The position numbers and the translations under genes are program-made. A stretch of DNA of 64,000 nucleotides, taken from positions 1 to 64,000 of the forward strand of contig WRAF01000003.1 of the NCBI GenBank assembly GCA_009780325.1. Direction: 5' to 3'. A model generated the notes under the pieces. The model searched no databases, had not been told where the DNA came from, and saw only the letters and a list, made by a program, of their open reading frames with translations. This document shows positions 25,589-34,841 of this stretch, one piece after another (positions within the stretch are counted from its first letter, which is position 1; each line of letters begins with the position of its first letter). Source of the DNA: Bacillota bacterium (GTDB lineage: Bacteria; Bacillota; Clostridia; Christensenellales; Pumilibacteraceae).

Positions 25589-26452
25589 ATGGATGGAATA
25601 TTAAACATAAACAAACCAAGCGGGATAACTAGTACTGCTGTAGTATCCAAAGTTAAATGGATTTTGCAAACCAAAACAGTTGGACATATGGGCACATTAG
25701 ATCCTCAAGGCGAGGGTGTGCTGTTAATTGGTGTAGGCAAGGGAACAAAATTATTTGATTATTTATTAAAAAAAGATAAAGTGTATGAAGCTAATTTTGA
25801 ATTTGGATATGAAACTGACACTCTTGATAAGGATGGTAAAGTAGTTAAAACTTGCGAAAAAATTCCATCATTAGATGAATTGAATTTTAATATTAAATCA
25901 TTATTAGGAAAAATTCAACAATTGCCTCCAAATTATAGCGCAAAAAATATTAATGGTGAAAGGGCATATAAACTAGCCAGAGAAGGTAAAGAAGTAATTT
26001 TAAAACCATCAGAGATAGAAATATTTGATATAAAAATTATTCAAATTAACAAGTCTACTTTTAAATTTATTATACATTCTTCATCAGGCACATATATCAG
26101 AAGTATTTGTCGTGATATCGCTTATTTGTGTAATTCTCTTGCCACTATGACTTCTATTATACGATTAAGGTCAGGTAAATATCTAATTGAAAATTCTATT
26201 AATTTAGATGAATTAGTTCAAATAAAGGAAAATGCGATAGAAAGCTTGGATAAAGCTTTATCAAAATTGCATCGCTATGATTTGCGTCCTAATCACAAAA
26301 AACAGCTTGATAATGGTATGACAATGCATATTTCTGCTCTAAATGACACTCCTAAAACTGAAAAATTTCTTATTTATTGCGACAATATTTTATATGGAAT
26401 CGCTATTCAAAAAGATAATTATTTTAAACTAAAAACATATCTTAAATCATGA
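25589..26452 (+). CDS. truB: tRNA pseudouridine 55 synthase
   Basis: 287 residues from ATG 25589, which gives the standard MDGILNINKPSGITS start; an earlier in-frame TTG inside nrnA lacks support. The catalytic Asp lies in GHMGTLDPQGEGVLL. KDKVYEANFEFGYETDTLD and SSGTYIRSICRDIA are also typical. It makes pseudouridine at position 55 of tRNA. It overlaps ribF by four bases. Confidence 0.95.
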   Translation: MDGILNINKPSGITSTAVVSKVKWILQTKTVGHMGTLDPQGEGVLLIGVGKGTKLFDYLLKKDKVYEANFEFGYETDTLDKDGKVVKTCEKIPSLDELNFNIKSLLGKIQQLPPNYSAKNINGERAYKLAREGKEVILKPSEIEIFDIKIIQINKSTFKFIIHSSSGTYIRSICRDIAYLCNSLATMTSIIRLRSGKYLIENSINLDELVQIKENAIESLDKALSKLHRYDLRPNHKKQLDNGMTMHISALNDTPKTEKFLIYCDNILYGIAIQKDNYFKLKTYLKS

Positions 26453-27321
26453 AAGAACTTATTTCTATTACAAAACCAATTGCACTTGCCTTAGGATACT
26501 TTGACAGTATACATTTTGCACACAGAAAAATAATTTCATCTGTTGTAGAATTTTCTAGAATCAATAACTATAAAAGTGCAGTCTTGACCTTTTCAAACAA
26601 TCTACCCGATAAATCATCACCTATTTATGCTTTTTCTGATAGAAAAAATTTACTTTCTGAATTAGAAGTTGATTATCTTATTCCTTACCGTTTTGATGAA
26701 AACTTTAAAAGCATGTCACCTTTAGCATTTTTACAAATGCTTTTTTCAACATTTGATATTAAATATATTGCCTGTGGTTTTGATTATAGATTTGGTTTAA
26801 ATGGTGAAGGAGACGGAGAATTCTTAAAAGAATTTGCCAAAAATCGTGGTGCAAGCGTAAAAATCTTTAATCCAATAAAAGTTGATGGACAAATAGTATC
26901 AACTACTTTAATTAAAGAATCATTATTAAAAGGTGATATTAAATTGGCTAATAACTTATTAGTTAATCCATATTTTATTGAAGGAAGAGTGACTAGGGGT
27001 AAAGGGCGAGGAGCAGCACTAGGGTATCCTACTGCAAATATAAAGCCAGCGGATAAATTTTTGCCTTCATTTGGGGTATATAAATCTAGAGTGACAATTG
27101 ACGGAAAAGTTTATCCGTCGCTTACCAGCATTGGTAATAAACCTACTTTTTCTGACAATTTAACTACTGTTGAATCCTTTATTGACGGCAATGTATTTAA
27201 TCTATATTCAAAAACAATAAAGATTGAATTATTATCATATATAAGAGAACTAAAAAAGTTTGATAGTGCGGCTGGATTAAAAGAGCAAATTAAAAAGGAT
27301 ATTTCTAAAAATATCAAATAA
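26449..27321 (+). CDS. ribF: Bifunctional riboflavin kinase/FAD synthetase
   Basis: 290 residues. The N-terminal FAD-synthetase half has LGYFDSIHFAHRKII in place of the usual GxFDGVHxGH, and CGFDYRFGLNGEGD. The C-terminal riboflavin-kinase half shows GRVTRGKGRGAALGYPTANI. It makes FMN and FAD from riboflavin. Last conserved gene of the rbfA-nrnA-truB-ribF run; rpsO, which follows in Bacillus, is replaced by a tiny membrane gene and ispH-rpsA. Confidence 0.95.
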   Translation: MKELISITKPIALALGYFDSIHFAHRKIISSVVEFSRINNYKSAVLTFSNNLPDKSSPIYAFSDRKNLLSELEVDYLIPYRFDENFKSMSPLAFLQMLFSTFDIKYIACGFDYRFGLNGEGDGEFLKEFAKNRGASVKIFNPIKVDGQIVSTTLIKESLLKGDIKLANNLLVNPYFIEGRVTRGKGRGAALGYPTANIKPADKFLPSFGVYKSRVTIDGKVYPSLTSIGNKPTFSDNLTTVESFIDGNVFNLYSKTIKIELLSYIRELKKFDSAAGLKEQIKKDISKNIK

Positions 27322-27322
27322 A

Positions 27323-27460
27323 ATGAATTTGAGAAAAATTATTTCCCTTTTCTTTTATTTTTTGGTTTTTGCAATTATTTTTACATTATTTGTGTTGAAT
27401 TTAAAGCTTTTATTCTCGCATAAAAGGCAAAAAACTGTCAGTGAGCTGTTTTTTAAATAA
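27323..27460 (+). CDS. 45-residue single-helix membrane protein
   Basis: The gene starts one base after the ribF stop and ends eight bases before ispH-rpsA, so it fills the gap exactly. It has a basic start (MNLRK), one hydrophobic helix at about residues 6-31, and a basic, polar tail (HKRQKTVSELFFK). No Shine-Dalgarno sequence is evident and the family is not recognised. Spacing favours a real coupled gene; AT-rich composition could also produce such a frame by chance. Confidence 0.45.
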   Translation: MNLRKIISLFFYFLVFAIIFTLFVLNLKLLFSHKRQKTVSELFFK

Positions 27461-27468
27461 AAATATTT

Positions 27469-29568
27469 ATGATAAAATTAATCACTTCAAAATTAAATGG
27501 TCTTTGCCCAGGAGTAAAAAATGCAGTTTCATTGGCTAAAAAAAATGCTGATGGCGGCAATACATACTGCCTTGGCGCAATCTCTCATAATGAACACATT
27601 ATAGAATCCTTAACAAAAAATGGAATCCAGTTTATTGATACAATTGACCAAATAATTGATACCCCAAATACTAAAGTCATAATTCGTTCGCATGGTACAA
27701 CTAAAAAAATCCATCAAGACTTAAAAGCAAAAAATTTTCAAATAATTGATGCTACATGTTCAAAAGTTGCTTCTGTTCATAAAATTGTCAGTGAATTTGA
27801 TGCAAAAGACTATCAAATTATCATTTTAGGTGATAAAGATCATCCAGAAGTAATAGGGACAGCAGGACATTGCACTCATCCGATTATAATTTCTAGCTTA
27901 GATGACATTGACAACCAAATTTGTATCTTGAAATTACTTAAAAAAGCATGCATAGTGTCTCAAACTACATTTTTAAAACAAAAAGCTGCAGAATTTATAG
28001 AAAAAATTAAAAAAATTCATATAAAAACGCTTGAAGTTTTTGACACAATTTGTTATACTACTGCAGTAAGTCAGTTTTTAGCTGAAAAAGTAGCTGAAAA
28101 AAGTGATTTAACAATAGTTGTTGGTTCAAAATTTAGCTCCAACACTAACAAACTTTTTGTTGTAGCCTCAAATATTTGTCCCTCATTTTTAGTTTCTGAT
28201 ATTAGTGAGATGCAAAAAATTGCAGTCTATGCAAAAGATAAGGCAAGTCCTGCTAAACTCTTAAATATAGGATTGTTAGCAGGCGCATCGACTCCAAAGG
28301 AGTTGATTACGGAGGTTATTAACTACATGAGTAAAAACATCGGGCAAGTCAAAGTTTCAGAAGAGCTTTCTAAAGGTGTTGAAGAATCCCTAACTAGCTA
28401 TCGTGAAGGTAGACGTGTCAAAGGCACAGTAATTTTGGCTGATGAAACAGGTGTCCGCTTAAATTTCGGCGGGAAAAATGACGGTATTATCCATGCTGAA
28501 GAAATGGGCATAGATATTGAGTATAATCCTGAAAACTATCCTGTTGGTCTTGAAATTGAAGCTATTATTACTGGCAAAAAAGATAGTGACACGCAATGCA
28601 TCCCTTTATCAAAACGCAAACTTGACTTGATTAAAGAAGGCGATAAAGTGGTGGAAACTATTAGAGAGGGGCAAGCGTTTGAGATTCTATGTCAAGGTGT
28701 GGCAGCAAAAGATAGCGGTTTAGTAGGAAAATTAGGCAACTACAGTGTTTTTGTTCCTAAATCACAGATTTTAGAGAGGGGTTTCCCTAAGGATTTAAAA
28801 AGCTTTGTCAAAAAGAAAATGCGTTTGACTGCTTTAGAAATAGATGATGACAAGCAGAAGATTGTTGCAAGTCAAAAAAAGATTTTATCTGAAGAAAGGG
28901 CAGAAAAAGAAAGTATATTTTGGATGCATGTTAAAGAGGGTGTTATTATTAATGGTACTGTTAAACGAATCACTAAATTTGGTGCGTTTGTATCAGTTGA
29001 TGGTTTTGATTGTCTTGTTCATATTACTGATGTGTCTTGGAAAAGAATCAAAGATGCGTCTGAAGTATTAGAAATTGAAAAAGCTTATGATTTTGTGGTT
29101 TTGAGTACAGACAAAGAAAAGGGCAGAGTTGCCTTAGGCTATAAACAATTACAGCCGCACCCTCAATCTGTTGCATTGGCAAAACATCCAGTCGGCAGCA
29201 TTTCTAAAGGTAAAGTTGTTAGTTTGGTTCCGTTTGGAGCATTTGTACAAATTGAACCTGGTTTAGAAGGTTTAGTGCATGTATCTGAAGCTGCACATGA
29301 TTTTGTTAAAGATATCCATCAAGTTGTTAAAGTAGGTGATGAAGTTGATGTAATGGTTCTTGCTATTGATGAGGCATCTAGAAAAATTACTTTAAGTATG
29401 AAAGCATGTTTGCCTGAATCAGGTGAAGAAATAACCGACAACGCATCAGATAAAAAACCTAGAGAGAAAAAAGCTGGTACAGCTCAAAATGATAAGCAAG
29501 AATGGAGTGAAGATAACTCAAATAATCCATTTGCAAATCTATTGAAAAATGTGGATGTTGATAAATAA
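27469..29568 (+). CDS. ispH: IspH-ribosomal protein S1 fusion
   Basis: 699 residues. Residues 1-285 are HMBPP reductase, with the first cluster Cys at C13 (GLCPGVKNAV), SHNEHI, RSHGTTKK, DATCSKV, GHCTHP and DTICYTTA. From about residue 310 there are four S1 RNA-binding domains, for example GTVKRITKFGAFVSVDGFDC and GKVVSLVPFGAFVQIEPGLE. The tail is charged and low-complexity. The first half finishes the MEP pathway and the second helps mRNA binding. This bifunctional gene is known from Clostridia. Confidence 0.96.
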   Translation: MIKLITSKLNGLCPGVKNAVSLAKKNADGGNTYCLGAISHNEHIIESLTKNGIQFIDTIDQIIDTPNTKVIIRSHGTTKKIHQDLKAKNFQIIDATCSKVASVHKIVSEFDAKDYQIIILGDKDHPEVIGTAGHCTHPIIISSLDDIDNQICILKLLKKACIVSQTTFLKQKAAEFIEKIKKIHIKTLEVFDTICYTTAVSQFLAEKVAEKSDLTIVVGSKFSSNTNKLFVVASNICPSFLVSDISEMQKIAVYAKDKASPAKLLNIGLLAGASTPKELITEVINYMSKNIGQVKVSEELSKGVEESLTSYREGRRVKGTVILADETGVRLNFGGKNDGIIHAEEMGIDIEYNPENYPVGLEIEAIITGKKDSDTQCIPLSKRKLDLIKEGDKVVETIREGQAFEILCQGVAAKDSGLVGKLGNYSVFVPKSQILERGFPKDLKSFVKKKMRLTALEIDDDKQKIVASQKKILSEERAEKESIFWMHVKEGVIINGTVKRITKFGAFVSVDGFDCLVHITDVSWKRIKDASEVLEIEKAYDFVVLSTDKEKGRVALGYKQLQPHPQSVALAKHPVGSISKGKVVSLVPFGAFVQIEPGLEGLVHVSEAAHDFVKDIHQVVKVGDEVDVMVLAIDEASRKITLSMKACLPESGEEITDNASDKKPREKKAGTAQNDKQEWSEDNSNNPFANLLKNVDVDK

Positions 29569-29582
29569 TATTTAATTGATTT

Positions 29583-29616
29583 AAACCCGCTTTTATATAT
29601 TAGAGCGGGTTTTTTG
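29583..29616 (+). terminator. Terminator after ispH-rpsA
   Basis: A 9-bp stem (29583-29591 with 29604-29612) around a 12-nt loop, then a T run. It closes the operon that begins at rimP. Confidence 0.9.
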
Positions 29617-29771
29617 TATAATTTTTTACAAAAAATAAAGATTCTGATATTTTCTTGATACCATGATTATTAGTTTTAATTAGACTTGTTGTCTCTTTAA
29701 TTAGGATTTCTATAAAACCAAGCAAGTGCATAAATATCAAAAGACAATACGCAAGGAGGGTATAAAATCAT

Positions 29772-29801
29772 TTGACGATAATAGTAAAAATGAAGTACAA
29801 T
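29772..29801 (+). promoter_or_regulatory. Promoter of a small lipoprotein gene, leaderless
   Basis: TTGACG (29772-29777), an 18-base spacer and TACAAT (29796-29801). ATG 29810 lies eight bases further on. AAGG is just two bases before the ATG, too close to serve as a ribosome-binding site. Confidence 0.65.
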
Positions 29802-29809
29802 TGTAAGGT

Positions 29810-30250
29810 ATGAAAAAGCTAACAACAATTTTTTTATTATTAGTACTTAGTGTTTCGGTTTTTGCATTCGTTGGGTGCGGAGATGGAAGAAATTACAGTG
29901 GTACTTTTGTTCTAACTTATATAAATTGGACGGGAGAAATTTCCAATCGTGATGAAATTGCTATGGAAGAGTTTACACTTGTTTTAACTCAAAATCAATT
30001 CACGCAAAATGGAAGAATTGATGCGATGAGGACGCAACAAGGAATAACACTTTTAACTAGCACGCAAACATTTACTTACTCATTTGAAACTTATGTTCCT
30101 GAGGAGTGGAGCGAAACATCTCAAAGAAGAATTAGGTTAGATGGTGTGCCCTCAACTTTTATAATGCTCAGCAGCTTTAACAGGATAATGCAAGAATTTA
30201 TTTTTGATGATGATAATTCATTGCAACTTATTTTTTACAGAGAGGAATAA
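29810..30250 (+). CDS. Small lipoprotein
   Basis: 146 residues. A classic lipoprotein signal peptide (MKKLTTIFLLLVLSVSVFAF) is followed by VGC with the lipidated C23. The mature part is beta-rich with many Thr and Gln (TLVLTQNQFTQNGRI, SSFNRIMQEFIFDDDNSLQLIF), a pattern seen in lipocalin-like small lipoproteins. No family was recognised. It is monocistronic, with its own promoter, and convergent with purB. Confidence 0.7.
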   Translation: MKKLTTIFLLLVLSVSVFAFVGCGDGRNYSGTFVLTYINWTGEISNRDEIAMEEFTLVLTQNQFTQNGRIDAMRTQQGITLLTSTQTFTYSFETYVPEEWSETSQRRIRLDGVPSTFIMLSSFNRIMQEFIFDDDNSLQLIFYREE

Positions 30251-30355
30251 CTGAACTAAATATTCAATCAAGCAAAGCAACTTTTGAAAAGAATCGCTTT
30301 ATGGTCATCACTTTTATAGATATCTAAGAAGGATTCCCTAGCAAATAAAAATAAC

Positions 30356-30389
30356 AAAATGCGAGGCAACTAAATTTGCCCCGCATTTT
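30356..30389. terminator. Bidirectional terminator between the lipoprotein gene and purB
   Basis: A 14-bp stem with one mismatch (30356-30369 with 30376-30389) around a six-base loop. Arms begin with A4 and end with T4, so it can work in both directions. Confidence 0.85.
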
Positions 30390-30394
30390 ATTGT

Positions 30395-31822
30395 TTAAAC
30401 TTTAATTTCTTCTTGATATTTTTCTAAATCTTTTGCATTTTTAAGTAACGAATCAATACAGTTTTTAATAAATTCTTCTGTTTGTTGTGCCGCTCTTCCA
30501 ATATAGTTTTTAGGAGATATAAAATTATCTAAATTATCTTTAATTTTAATAAACACCTCATCACCTTTAATCCTGGCAATCAAATCATTGTTTTTGCCAT
30601 CTTTAACAGCTTTAATGCTCTCCATAGAGTGTACTCTGATTCTTTCATGCAGCTCTTGCCTGTCTCCGCCTAATTTCACACATTCCATTAAAATATCTTC
30701 TGTCACCATAAATGGAAGTTGCTCTAAAATATCTTTTTCAATAACTTTTTCATTTATACTCATTCCGTCTGCAATATTTATATATAAATTCAAAATTGCA
30801 TCCACTGCTAAAAAGCTTTGAGGCAGTACAATACGCCTATTAGCACTATCATCAAGTGTCCTTTCAAACCATTGATTAGCAGCAGTTTCAGCCGCATTGA
30901 TAGGTAAACTCATTATAAATCTAGCCAGGCTGCAAATCCTCTCACTTCGCATAGGATTTCTTTTATATGCCATTGCACTTGATCCAATTTGACTTTTTTC
31001 AAATGGCTCATCCATCTCGCCTTTATGCATAAGCAATCTCATATCCGCTCCAAATTTATGTGCACTTTGCGCTAAACCAGATAATGCACTCAAAATTAAG
31101 TAATCGAATTTTCTAGGATAAGTTTGACCTGTCACATCAAAAAACTTTTCCACATCCATTTTTTTGCATACTAGTTTTTCTAGTTTTTTTACTTTTTCTT
31201 CATTGCCGCCAAATAAACTCATAAAGCTGCCTTGCGTTCCAGTTGCCCCCTTAACTCCACGCAATTTATAATTATCTAATAATCCTTTAATAACCTCATA
31301 ATCCATAGTCAAATCCTGCATCCAAAGTGTTGCTCTTTTGCCTACGGTGGTTAATTGTGCTGCTTGAAAATGAGTAAAACCTAAACAAGGTAGATTTTTA
31401 TGCTTTAATGCAAAATTCTTTAATTTTGAAAGTAATAATAAAAGTTTATCTAAAACCAATTCTAATGCACTTTTATAAATTAATAAATCGGCATTGTCAG
31501 TAACAAAACAACTTGTTGCACCTAAATGAATTATCGGAGCAGATAGTGGAGCAACAGCACCAAAACCATGCACATGCGCCATTACATCGTGTCTTACTTC
31601 TTTCTCTTTTTTTGCAATAGCCTCAAAATTGATATTTTCTATATTGTCTTGCATTTGTTTTAATTGCTTGTCCGATATATCAAGTCCTAATTCTTTTTGA
31701 CTTTGTGCTAATGCTAACCATAATTTTCGCCACAATACAGTCCTATTCTTTGCACCAAAAAATCCTAACATCTGTTTTGATGAATACCTAGTTTCTAATG
31801 GATTTATATAAGTTTCACTCAT
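30395..31822 (-). CDS. purB: Adenylosuccinate lyase
   Basis: 475 residues of the fumarase/aspartase superfamily. Markers are RHDVMAHVHGFG, LGATSCFVTDNAD, GFTHFQAAQLTTVGKRATLW and the signature loop GSSAMAYKRNPMRSE. It catalyses two purine steps: release of fumarate from SAICAR and from adenylosuccinate. The start was set at ATG 31822, preceded by AAGGAG, rather than an in-frame ATG six codons earlier. It overlaps the upstream dipeptidase gene by eight bases. Confidence 0.95.
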   Translation of the reverse strand: MSETYINPLETRYSSKQMLGFFGAKNRTVLWRKLWLALAQSQKELGLDISDKQLKQMQDNIENINFEAIAKKEKEVRHDVMAHVHGFGAVAPLSAPIIHLGATSCFVTDNADLLIYKSALELVLDKLLLLLSKLKNFALKHKNLPCLGFTHFQAAQLTTVGKRATLWMQDLTMDYEVIKGLLDNYKLRGVKGATGTQGSFMSLFGGNEEKVKKLEKLVCKKMDVEKFFDVTGQTYPRKFDYLILSALSGLAQSAHKFGADMRLLMHKGEMDEPFEKSQIGSSAMAYKRNPMRSERICSLARFIMSLPINAAETAANQWFERTLDDSANRRIVLPQSFLAVDAILNLYINIADGMSINEKVIEKDILEQLPFMVTEDILMECVKLGGDRQELHERIRVHSMESIKAVKDGKNNDLIARIKGDEVFIKIKDNLDNFISPKNYIGRAAQQTEEFIKNCIDSLLKNAKDLEKYQEEIKV

Positions 31823-32597
31823 TTTTTTCTCCTTTGTCATTAATATAGTTTAATGCATTTTCATAAAAAATAGCATTCAATATTTTTTCTGATAATCCCA
31901 TTTTAATAAGATGATTTTTAAATTTTTCTAATTTTTTATAGCTATTAATGGCTAGATTATCCGCTCCAAAAAAATCTGTACCTAAACTTAAAAATTTATA
32001 AGAAAACTTACCTAAAAAATATTCAATTTGTCTTAATACATCGTATTCATTAGCATTTTGTTTTCCCATAAAATCACTTACCAATGTTAAACCAATAATA
32101 CCATTAGCATTTATTATAACCCTAATTTGATTGTCAGTCAAGTTTCTTTTATGCTTAAATACACCATTAAAGCAAGTATGTGAACAAATTAATGAAATTT
32201 TTTTTAAATCAGCAAGATATTCTATAGCATCATAAAAACTTTTTTCATTTAAATGTGCTGTATCTAAACTGATTTCATTGCTAACTAAATACTTAATTAC
32301 ATCTTTTCCCAATTTAGTTAAATTTGCATCGCTATATGTTCCACCTGCTAGGTTATTTTCATTATTCCAAGTTAAAGATGCGTATATAGGGTTAAATTCT
32401 TTTATTATATTAATATTTTCTCTATTTATAAACCATAAATCTTCTATAGCTTTATACTTAACTTTATGTTTAATTTTATCTAAAAAAACTATTGGATTTA
32501 TCAATTCACTTGCCCAAACAGCACAAATTACAACATTTTTTTTATCAAAAAATGAATTTTTTTTAATTAATACATCGTTATGTAAATCTACAATCAT
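31815..32597 (-). CDS. Membrane dipeptidase-like protein (peptidase M19)
   Basis: 260 residues, shorter than the usual 310 or more. M19 hallmarks are DLHND (zinc ligands), SLTWNNENNLAGG, LTKLGKDVI, DTAHLNEKSF, CSHTCFNG, HKRNLTDNQIRVI and SLGTDFFGAD. These TIM-barrel zinc enzymes cleave dipeptides, often with D-residues. No signal peptide is present, so it acts in the cytoplasm. Possible links are cell-wall peptide recycling or small-peptide use. It lies directly before purB in one transcript. Confidence 0.88.
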   Translation of the reverse strand: MIVDLHNDVLIKKNSFFDKKNVVICAVWASELINPIVFLDKIKHKVKYKAIEDLWFINRENINIIKEFNPIYASLTWNNENNLAGGTYSDANLTKLGKDVIKYLVSNEISLDTAHLNEKSFYDAIEYLADLKKISLICSHTCFNGVFKHKRNLTDNQIRVIINANGIIGLTLVSDFMGKQNANEYDVLRQIEYFLGKFSYKFLSLGTDFFGADNLAINSYKKLEKFKNHLIKMGLSEKILNAIFYENALNYINDKGEKNE

Positions 32598-32602
32598 ACT
32601 TA

Positions 32603-32631
32603 TATATATGCGATGAATTTTAAACCCGCAA
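32603..32631 (-). promoter_or_regulatory. Promoter of the M19 dipeptidase-purB transcript, leaderless
   Basis: On the minus strand TTGCGG (32631-32626), a 17-base spacer and TATATA (32608-32603). ATG 32597 follows after five bases, so the transcript should start at the start codon. Confidence 0.55.
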
Positions 32632-32664
32632 ATAATTTTGTAAAAAATTTCAAATAATTAATAT

Positions 32665-33288
32665 ATGTTATATATAATTTGCAGTCTCATACTTTTTTTG
32701 TTTGTTTTGTATTTACCTATTAAAATTAAGGTGAAAGGTTTTGTAGATTTTGATAAGCAAAAAAGCGGAGTACTAGCAAAAATATTTGGAATAAAGGTAT
32801 TTAGATTAGAAGGTGCAATAAATGAAAATGAACAAGGCTTGATTGTGTTTAATAGAACATCTAAAAAGAAATACAAATATAAGGCAAATAAAAAGGGACT
32901 CAAAGGGATAATTGCTGGATTTAAAAGATTAGATTTAAGTATAATTAAAAATCTCAATATACGGCGCATTAGTTTTGAATTAAAGTATGGATCAAATGAA
33001 GCAGCAAAAACAGTTTATATATTATCATTTATAAGAATAATTTTTTATTCTATTTTTTCTTTTTTTGTATCAAAACAAAAAATTGACTTGCATGAAAAAA
33101 TTATTCCAGACTTTGATAATAAATCATTTTCATTAAGAGTATATGGGATATTTAGCTTATCTATTGGGGATATTATTTATGGGTTTTGTGTATGGATTTT
33201 TAAAAGAAAAATGAGAAAAAAGCGGTTTGTTTTAAAAAGAAAACCAGCACTTAATAAACGCTATATTATAAGGAGAAAAGCCAGATGA
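32665..33288 (+). CDS. DUF2953 membrane-associated protein (YtfI-like)
   Basis: 207 residues. A hydrophobic N-terminal helix (residues 2-18) precedes a beta-rich segment (IKIKVKGFVDFDKQ, VFRLEGAINENEQG), then a longer hydrophobic stretch (about 118-135) and a strongly basic C-terminus. This matches DUF2953 proteins that precede gerW/ytfJ in spore formers. The role is probably linked to sporulation or germination. It overlaps gerW by four bases. Confidence 0.75.
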   Translation: MLYIICSLILFLFVLYLPIKIKVKGFVDFDKQKSGVLAKIFGIKVFRLEGAINENEQGLIVFNRTSKKKYKYKANKKGLKGIIAGFKRLDLSIIKNLNIRRISFELKYGSNEAAKTVYILSFIRIIFYSIFSFFVSKQKIDLHEKIIPDFDNKSFSLRVYGIFSLSIGDIIYGFCVWIFKRKMRKKRFVLKRKPALNKRYIIRRKAR

Positions 33289-33683
33289 GAATAGATAATG
33301 ATAATCATCCAATAGAACGTATTATGGATAATGCTATGTCTAGAATCAAATCTTTTGCACAAGGTGACACGATTTTAGGTGCGCCTGTACTTACGCATGA
33401 CGGGGCAACAATTATCCCTGTTAGCAAAGTTAGCATGGGATTTTTAACAGGCGGCGGAGAGTATGGAATGTATAACAGCAGCAATTATTCTAATTTCCCT
33501 TTTGCAGGAGGAAGCGGCGGCGGAATAAATGTGACACCTGTGGCATTTTTAGTCAGCGATGGTAAATGCGTTAAATTAATCGGAATGGATGATAAAAATG
33601 CATTTGAGAAAATTTTGGATACTATTCCTGATGTATTGGACAGTTTGTTTCAAGACAAGAGAAAGGGGAAAAGAAAAAAATGA
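33285..33683 (+). CDS. ytfJ: Spore protein GerW/YtfJ family
   Basis: 132 residues with the family core APVLTHDGATIIPVSKVSMG, TGGGEYG and a Gly-rich loop (AGGSGGGINVTPVAFLV). In Bacillus the protein is needed for lysozyme-triggered germination after cortex changes. It is flanked by DUF2953 and dacF, the usual clostridial order. A GGAGAAAA ribosome-binding site lies in the end of the upstream gene. Confidence 0.92.
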   Translation: MRIDNDNHPIERIMDNAMSRIKSFAQGDTILGAPVLTHDGATIIPVSKVSMGFLTGGGEYGMYNSSNYSNFPFAGGSGGGINVTPVAFLVSDGKCVKLIGMDDKNAFEKILDTIPDVLDSLFQDKRKGKRKK

Positions 33684-34807
33684 AAAAATTATTTTTAGGG
33701 TCTATTGCCAGTATATTAGGGTTTATTGCTGTATTTTCTGGTTTCTTCATTCATAATAATATAAGCGAAGCTAAAGCTTTAGGCGGAGCCGCTATGATAA
33801 CAATTGAAGCATCTAGTGGTAGAATTTTATATGGACACAATTATCATATCAAAAGACCTATGGCATCTGTCACTAAGATTCTGACTGCTATTGCAGTCAT
33901 AGACAATACAAATGATTTAAATAAAAAAATATCAGTCCCTAAAGAAGCAGTTGGTATTGAGGGTTCTTCAATTTATTTAGCCGCTAATGAACAAATTTCT
34001 ATTTTGGATTTATTATATGGTCTTATGCTGCAGTCTGGCAACGACTGTGCGGTAGCATTAGCTTTGGTTACATCGGGCTCTATTGAAAAATTTTCTATAC
34101 TTATGAATGAAACAGCCTTAAAAGCAGGTGCAAAAAACTCTAATTTTGTAAACCCGCATGGATTGCATCATGATAATCATTATACTACTGCATATGACCT
34201 TGCTATGATAACTGCATATGCTATGCAAAATGAAACTTTTAAGCAAATTTCTAGCACAAGAAAACAAGTAATAGAACGCACTAGAGAAAATGGAATAACT
34301 CATATTCAAAATAAAAACCGTCTTTTGGCGTCATTTGAAGGTGCTGACGGCGTTAAAACTGGTTTTACTAAAAGAGCAGGACGTACATTGGTTGCATCTG
34401 CTACAAGAGAAGAAATGCAGATAATTGCAGTTGTACTAAATTGTGGTCCTATGTTTGAAGACTGTGCAACACTTATGAATAGAGCGTTTGCAGAATTTAC
34501 TATGCAAAAAATAGCTTGCAAGTATCAAAAAATAGCTGATGTTTCTATTCAAAATAGTCGCAAAAAAACTGTTGCTGCCGGTGTTTTAGAAGATTTTTAT
34601 TATCCTTTAAAAAACGATGAACAAATAAAAATCACTGTTAATCCTATCAATAATTTGGCTGGTCCATTAAAAAAAGGCGGTGAGGCAGGAAAAATTTCAT
34701 TTATGCTTAATAATCAATTGCTATTTGAAACAAACTTGTATACAATAGAAGATGCTCCTGCATTTAGTATAAAGGATTATCTTAAAAAGATTTTGACTGA
34801 CTGGTAA
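33680..34807 (+). CDS. dacF: D-alanyl-D-alanine carboxypeptidase (DacF/DacB-type)
   Basis: 375 residues with an N-terminal signal helix (residues 2-27). Active-site motifs of the S11 penicillin-binding proteins are clear: S-x-x-K in MASVTKILTAIAV, S-x-N in QSGNDCAVAL and KTG in GADGVKTGFTKRAGRT. A C-terminal beta domain and amphipathic end follow. It removes terminal D-Ala from peptidoglycan. The gerW neighbourhood suggests spore cortex work. Confidence 0.93.
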   Translation: MKKLFLGSIASILGFIAVFSGFFIHNNISEAKALGGAAMITIEASSGRILYGHNYHIKRPMASVTKILTAIAVIDNTNDLNKKISVPKEAVGIEGSSIYLAANEQISILDLLYGLMLQSGNDCAVALALVTSGSIEKFSILMNETALKAGAKNSNFVNPHGLHHDNHYTTAYDLAMITAYAMQNETFKQISSTRKQVIERTRENGITHIQNKNRLLASFEGADGVKTGFTKRAGRTLVASATREEMQIIAVVLNCGPMFEDCATLMNRAFAEFTMQKIACKYQKIADVSIQNSRKKTVAAGVLEDFYYPLKNDEQIKITVNPINNLAGPLKKGGEAGKISFMLNNQLLFETNLYTIEDAPAFSIKDYLKKILTDW

Positions 34808-34841
34808 ATGCAAAATTTAATAAGCAAAGAATTTTTTATAA

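Noticed and set aside
27469-29568. IspH-S1 fusion as a novel architecture
   Set aside because: Bifunctional IspH/ribosomal protein S1 genes are already known from Clostridia.
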